A stretch of DNA of 13,548 bases from NCBI GenBank assembly GCA_018400335.1, contig JAGYMT010000015.1:1-13548 (forward strand), given 5' to 3'. Below the pieces are notes generated by a model, which was given only the letters and a program-made list of their open reading frames with translations, searched no databases and was not told the DNA's origin. Positions 10,456-13,548 of the stretch are shown here, one piece after another. Position numbers and translations under genes: made by a program. The stretch comes from Kiritimatiellia bacterium. GTDB taxonomy: Bacteria > Verrucomicrobiota > Kiritimatiellia > JAAZAB01. Each line of letters opens with the position of its first letter. Position 1 is the first letter of the stretch.

Positions 10456-10764
10456 ATGGAAGAGCAACGCATACGAATTCGCCTTAAGTCTTATGATTTT
10501 CGCACCTTGGATCAGTCATCCGGCGACATCGTCGAGACGGCCAAGAGAACCGGCGCGCGGGTTGCGGGGCCCACGCCGTTGCCCACAAGGATTGAGAAAA
10601 TCTGCGTTAACAAGAGTCCGCACGTGGACAAGAAATCCATGGAGCAGTTCGAGATCAGGACGCACAAGCGGTTGCTGGATATTATCGGTCCCACGGCCAA
10701 GACGGTTGACGAGCTGAAAAAGCTCAACCTGTCGGCAGGCGTGGATATTTCAATCAAGATATGA
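10456..10764 (+). CDS. rpsJ: 30S ribosomal protein S10
   Basis: S10 is a 30S head protein and, as NusE in E. coli, a partner of NusB and NusG in transcription antitermination and coupling. Starting at ATG 10456 gives 102 residues and an N-terminus [14 protein letters not shown] that aligns with the family. The in-frame ATG at 10447, directly after the fusA stop, would add only MCP. Key blocks are [38 protein letters not shown] and the C-terminal [10 protein letters not shown]. The middle segment closely matches the chlamydial/verrucomicrobial form as I recall it. The gene lies 9 bases after fusA, so tuf, which often sits between them, is absent here. There is no untranslated leader of the kind where L4 regulates the E. 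coli S10 operon. No clear Shine-Dalgarno sequence precedes it, so translation is probably coupled to fusA. Confidence 0.97.
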   Translation: MEEQRIRIRLKSYDFRTLDQSSGDIVETAKRTGARVAGPTPLPTRIEKICVNKSPHVDKKSMEQFEIRTHKRLLDIIGPTAKTVDELKKLNLSAGVDISIKI

Positions 10765-10771
10765 GATTGTC

Positions 10772-11410
10772 ATGCAAGGTTTGCTCGGAAAGAAAATAGG
10801 AATGGCGCGGGTTTTCGACGATGACGGCCGACAGGTCGCGGTCACCGCCATTAAGTGCGGCCCGTGCGTGGTGCTGCAGCGCAAGAATACGGGCAGGGAC
10901 GGCTACGAGGCCCTTCAGGTCGGTTTTGAAGACGTTCCCGAAAGGAGCTTGACAAAACCGGAGGCAGGAGTGTTCGAGAAGCTCTCCATCGCCCCGAAGC
11001 GGCACAGGTTCGAGATCCGCGTGGATGCGGCGGATGAGCACAAGGAAGGAGACACGCTGTCGGTCTCCCTGTTTGAAGGCGTGCCTTATGTTGATGTTTC
11101 GGGGGTTACGAAGGGAAAAGGATTTCAGGGTGTAGTGAGGCGCTACAGGATGTCCGGCGGGCCCATGACTCACGGCGGACATTCGAAGCGCAGGATCGGC
11201 TCCATCGGATGCAGGGAGCTGCCCGGCAGGGTTCATAAGGGCAAGAAGATGCCGGGCCATCAAGGGTGCGTTCGCAAAACGCTTCAGAATCTGAAGGTGG
11301 TTCGGGTGCTGGGAGATGAAGGCGTGATTCTGGTCGGGGGCGCCGTTCCCGGGCACATGGGCAGCATTCTCGAGATAAGGAAATCGGTCAAGAAGCGCGG
11401 TAAGGTATGA
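10772..11410 (+). CDS. rplC: 50S ribosomal protein L3
   Basis: L3 binds 23S rRNA early in 50S assembly, and its long extension reaches towards the peptidyl transferase centre. The 212 residues compare with 209 in E. coli. The N-terminus QGLLGKKIGMARVFDDDGR is typical. The conserved extension includes VTKGKGFQGVVRR, GGPMTHGGHSKRR, GSIGCRELPGRVHKGKKMPG and QNLKVVRV. At the E. coli GSIGQNQ segment, which carries the glutamine methylated by PrmB, this protein has GSIGCRE, so the modified Gln is not conserved; this is also true in many other phyla. ATG 10772 lies 7 bases after the rpsJ stop with only a weak purine stretch before it. Its stop overlaps the rplD start. Confidence 0.98.
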   Translation: MQGLLGKKIGMARVFDDDGRQVAVTAIKCGPCVVLQRKNTGRDGYEALQVGFEDVPERSLTKPEAGVFEKLSIAPKRHRFEIRVDAADEHKEGDTLSVSLFEGVPYVDVSGVTKGKGFQGVVRRYRMSGGPMTHGGHSKRRIGSIGCRELPGRVHKGKKMPGHQGCVRKTLQNLKVVRVLGDEGVILVGGAVPGHMGSILEIRKSVKKRGKV

Positions 11411-12051
11411 GCAGTATTACTGTAATAGATATGAAGGGCGACAGTGTCGGAGGTGTGGATTTTCCCGACGATCTGATCGTGTTGAATAAAGGTGATCAGG
11501 CTGTCCGCGATGTCGTAGTGGCTTACCGGGCGGGGTTGCGCGCGGGAACGGCGTCCACGCTCACGAAGGCGCAGGTCGCCGGGAGCAATAAGAAGCCGTG
11601 GCGGCAGAAGGGTCTCGGCAGAGCCAGAGCCGGTTATCGCCAGTCTCCCGTGTGGAGAGGCGGCGGCGTGGCCTTTGGTCCGCATCCGCGCAGCTATGCG
11701 AAGAAGATCACGCGAAGCGTGGCCCAACTGGCCTTTCGCCGCGCGTTCAGCGATAAGCTTGCCGGCGAGTCAATTCGGGTGGTGCAGGACCTCAACCTGG
11801 ACGAGCCTAAGACGAAACTCGTCATCAGTTTGATGAAGGCACTCAAGATCAAGGGAGCGACGCTGGTGATCGTGGATAAGGCGGACAAGAACCTTGCGCT
11901 CGCCTGCCGGAACGCGCCCGGGGTCGAGCTTGTTACGGCCTCTGACGTAAACACCTTTCAGTTGGTGCGGTATGCCAGCATAATCGTCAGCCAGCCAGCC
12001 CTGCCGGTGCTCGAAGGCCGCATGAGGCGCGGGAGAGGGGCCGCCGCATGA
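11407..12051 (+). CDS. rplD: 50S ribosomal protein L4
   Basis: L4 is an early-assembling 50S protein whose extended loop lines the peptide exit tunnel; in E. coli it also represses the S10 operon. The 214 residues are within the usual range. The loop region contains KKPWRQKGLGRARAGYRQSP and WRGGGVAFGP, including the lysine that is mutated in macrolide-resistant E. coli, here wild type. The C-terminal globular part has the expected TLVIVDKADKNLALACRN. Its ATG shares bases with the rplC stop (ATGA overlap), which implies translational coupling; the only ribosome-binding-like sequence, AAGGT at 11402-11406, touches the start. The C-terminus is a short basic and Ala tail, RMRRGRGAAA. Confidence 0.97.
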   Translation: MSSITVIDMKGDSVGGVDFPDDLIVLNKGDQAVRDVVVAYRAGLRAGTASTLTKAQVAGSNKKPWRQKGLGRARAGYRQSPVWRGGGVAFGPHPRSYAKKITRSVAQLAFRRAFSDKLAGESIRVVQDLNLDEPKTKLVISLMKALKIKGATLVIVDKADKNLALACRNAPGVELVTASDVNTFQLVRYASIIVSQPALPVLEGRMRRGRGAAA

Positions 12052-12335
12052 AGAAGACGTCTCATTCAATAGTCAAGACTCTCGTGCTTTCTGAAAAAGT
12101 CTCAAAAGGAATTGAGACCCTGAACAGATATTGCGTTAAGGTGGACCCCGCTGCCAACAAGATGGAAATCAAGAAGGCGGTCGAGGAGCTTTTCAAGGTC
12201 AACGTGGTGAAGATAAATACCCTCAACAGGAAGGGCAAGCTGAAGAGGGAGCGAACGCGCTCGTTCGGGCGCACTGCAGCTTCCAAGAGGGCCATGGTAA
12301 CGCTGAATGCCGGGGATTCGATAGATATAACGTAG
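12048..12335 (+). CDS. rplW: 50S ribosomal protein L23
   Basis: L23 lies at the exit of the peptide tunnel, where trigger factor and the signal recognition particle dock. The 95 residues fit the family. The N-terminal block reads IVKTLVLSEKVSKGIE in place of the common II-RPLVTEK form, followed by RYCVKVDPAANKMEIKKAVE, the typical beta-alpha core, and then VVKINTLNRKGKLKR. The last block, SKRAMVTLNAGDSIDI, is also characteristic. The ATG overlaps the rplD stop (ATGA), and GAGGGG at 12035-12040, 7 bases upstream, is a good ribosome-binding site. Sequence conservation is lower than in its neighbours, as is usual for L23, but motifs and gene order leave little doubt. Confidence 0.95.
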   Translation: MKKTSHSIVKTLVLSEKVSKGIETLNRYCVKVDPAANKMEIKKAVEELFKVNVVKINTLNRKGKLKRERTRSFGRTAASKRAMVTLNAGDSIDIT

Positions 12336-12368
12336 GAATTGTTGAATGCTGATCGGGAATAATGCGAC

Positions 12369-13190
12369 ATGCCTTTAAGAAAACATAGACCTACAACGCC
12401 GAGCAGCCGGTTTACCTCGGTTTCAACTTTTGAGGAAATCACGAACTCGAAGCCTTTGCGTTCGCTCCTGAAGCCGATGAAAAGCCGCGCCGGCCGGAAT
12501 TCAGCAGGCCGCATAACCGTGCGGCACAGGGGAGGCGGCAACCGCCGCAAGTTGCGCGTTATTGATTTCAAGAGGAAAAAATTCAATATTCCGGCCAAGG
12601 TTCTGGGAATAGAATATGATCCGGTCAGGTCGGCCAGGATTGCTCTGCTTCTTTACAGTGACGGCGAGAAGCGATATATAATAGCTCCTGACGGACTTGC
12701 CGTGGGGGCGAAGGTCATGTCGGGTCCGGATGCGGAGTCCGCCGTGGGGAATTGCCTGCCGCTTTCCAGAATTCCGCTGGGAACGAATGTTCATAATATT
12801 GAACTTCAGCCCGGACGGGGCGGCCAGCTGGTCAGGGGCGCGGGCGCCGTTGCCGTGCTGATGTCGCGCGAGGGCGCGCATGCTAACTTGAAGCTTCCTT
12901 CGGGGGAGATCCGCATGATTAACGCTGAATGCTTTGCGACCGTGGGGCGGGTGGGTAATCCCGATCATGAGAGTGAGAGCTGGGGCAAGGCGGGAAGCAA
13001 GAGATGGCGGGGGATCAGGCCAACAGTGCGCGGCGTGGCCATGAACCCGGTTGATCATCCGATGGGCGGCGGCGAAGGCAGGGCAACCGGCGGACATCCT
13101 CAGTCGCCGTGGGGCCTCTATGCCAAGGGCAAGAAGACCAGAAAACACCGTTCAAAGTCTGAGAAAATGATTGTCGCACGGAGAAAATAG
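12369..13190 (+). CDS. rplB: 50S ribosomal protein L2
   Basis: L2 is one of the most conserved 50S proteins; it supports subunit association and the architecture around the peptidyl transferase centre. The 273 residues equal the E. coli length. Conserved blocks are [20 protein letters not shown] (about 48-67), [57 protein letters not shown] and MNPVDHP. The His corresponding to E. coli His229 is present in VDHP; the next conserved residue of the usual HPHGGGEG is Met here (HPMGGGEG). The end, [20 protein letters not shown], is typical. There is a 33-base gap after rplW, and no convincing Shine-Dalgarno sequence precedes ATG 12369; the choice of start rests on alignment of the N-terminus [13 protein letters not shown] with the family. 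Confidence 0.98.
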   Translation: MPLRKHRPTTPSSRFTSVSTFEEITNSKPLRSLLKPMKSRAGRNSAGRITVRHRGGGNRRKLRVIDFKRKKFNIPAKVLGIEYDPVRSARIALLLYSDGEKRYIIAPDGLAVGAKVMSGPDAESAVGNCLPLSRIPLGTNVHNIELQPGRGGQLVRGAGAVAVLMSREGAHANLKLPSGEIRMINAECFATVGRVGNPDHESESWGKAGSKRWRGIRPTVRGVAMNPVDHPMGGGEGRATGGHPQSPWGLYAKGKKTRKHRSKSEKMIVARRK

Positions 13191-13193
13191 GCT

Positions 13194-13481
13194 ATGTCGC
13201 GTTCTTTAAAAAAGGGACCTTACGTCGAGGCCAAGCTTGTTGCCAAGGTTGAGAGGCTGGCGCGGGACGGCGAGAAGCGGATTATCAAGACTTGGTCGAG
13301 GCGCTCCATGATTATACCGGAATTTGTCGGACACACTTTTGCGGTGCATAACGGTAAAACGCATATTTCCGTATACATAACGGAGAACATGGTCGGGCAC
13401 CGTCTGGGCGAGTTTTCTCCAACAAGAATATTCAGGAAGCATGGCGTTCATACCGATAAGAAAGCCATGGCGAAGACTTAG
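13194..13481 (+). CDS. rpsS: 30S ribosomal protein S19
   Basis: S19 is in the 30S head, binds 16S rRNA with S13 and contacts the A-site tRNA region and the bridge to the 50S subunit. The 95 residues are normal. The signature is complete: [10 protein letters not shown] at the N-terminus, then [40 protein letters not shown] and [12 protein letters not shown] at 13180-13183, inside the end of rplB, lies 10 bases before ATG 13194. Only 3 bases separate it from rplB, so the two are cotranscribed and probably translationally coupled. In the standard S10 order the next gene would be rplV. Confidence 0.98.
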   Translation: MSRSLKKGPYVEAKLVAKVERLARDGEKRIIKTWSRRSMIIPEFVGHTFAVHNGKTHISVYITENMVGHRLGEFSPTRIFRKHGVHTDKKAMAKT

Positions 13482-13548
13482 CGTCTCATTGTCGAGAAAC
13501 TGCTGCGAAAAACAAGAAAACGGTTTGTTGCGCGTTAAGCGATCACCC
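13482..13548 (+). other. Region after rpsS; rplV expected but not callable
   Basis: These 67 bases run from the rpsS stop to the window edge. One + frame (from 13482) closes with TAA at 13536-13538. The other two remain open to the edge: from 13483, with a possible TTG start at 13489, ending LLRVKRSP; and from 13484, with no normal start codon, ending KTVCCALSDH. By gene order one of them could lead into rplV (L22), but neither shows the L22 signature within the visible residues and no ribosome-binding site stands out. Confidence 0.4.

Noticed and set aside
11180..11240. L3 lacking the glutamine methylated by PrmB in E. coli
   Set aside because: Many bacterial phyla lack this glutamine (for example GSIGASS in Bacillus-type L3), so this is ordinary variation.
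13050..13070. L2 with Met instead of the second His of HPHGGGEG
   Set aside because: The functionally important first His (E. coli His229 equivalent) is kept. The change is a single substitution in an otherwise normal L2 and probably a lineage variant.
1..13548. Mobile elements, CRISPR arrays, tRNA genes, direct repeats or horizontally acquired cargo
   Set aside because: None seen: the window is almost entirely accounted for by conserved core genes in a conserved order, with no island of differing composition apart from the 89-base AT-rich spacer.

Overview
The window is a dense, one-strand stretch of bacterial core information-processing genes: the 3' four-fifths of rpoB, then rpoC, the 'str' genes rpsL-rpsG-fusA, and the start of the S10 operon, rpsJ-rplC-rplD-rplW-rplB-rpsS. 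All are on the + strand. I see no mobile element, repeat family, CRISPR array, tRNA or rRNA.

Organism. The G+C looks to be in the high 50s percent by eye. Four things point to a Gram-negative-type lineage, with the PVC superphylum (Verrucomicrobiota, Lentisphaerota, Kiritimatiellota or relatives) the best guess. RpoC carries an SI3-like insertion inside the trigger loop. RpoB reads [16 protein letters not shown] in the rifampicin region, where I recall Chlamydia also having QTN. The S10 C-terminal half ([19 protein letters not shown]) is very close to the chlamydial/verrucomicrobial form. tuf is absent between fusA and rpsJ, and rpoC runs into rpsL. This placement rests on recalled sequences, not on a tree.

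Layout. Positions 1-7337 hold the beta and beta' subunits of RNA polymerase. The only sizeable non-coding gap (89 bases, AT-rich, 7338-7426) separates rpoC from the ribosomal genes. Positions 7427-10446 hold S12, S7 and elongation factor G. Positions 10456-13481 hold S10, L3, L4, L23, L2 and S19, packed tightly, with ATGA stop/start overlaps at rplC-rplD and rplD-rplW. The last 67 bases should contain the start of rplV, but no start can be called with confidence.

How they work together. The polymerase subunits transcribe; S12, S7, S10 and S19 belong to the 30S subunit; L2, L3, L4 and L23 belong to the 50S subunit; EF-G drives translocation. Co-linear placement allows coordinated, growth-linked expression.

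Novelty. This is essentially an ordinary housekeeping region, and I do not see an undescribed system. The observation most worth a second look is EF-G: its GTPase motifs are canonical, but both loops at the tip of domain IV differ from the classical translocase sequence, including loss of the conserved tip histidine. Lesser points are the merged rpoBC-str-S10 layout without tuf or E. coli-type leader spaces, the uneven use of Shine-Dalgarno sites, and the missing clear rplV start.
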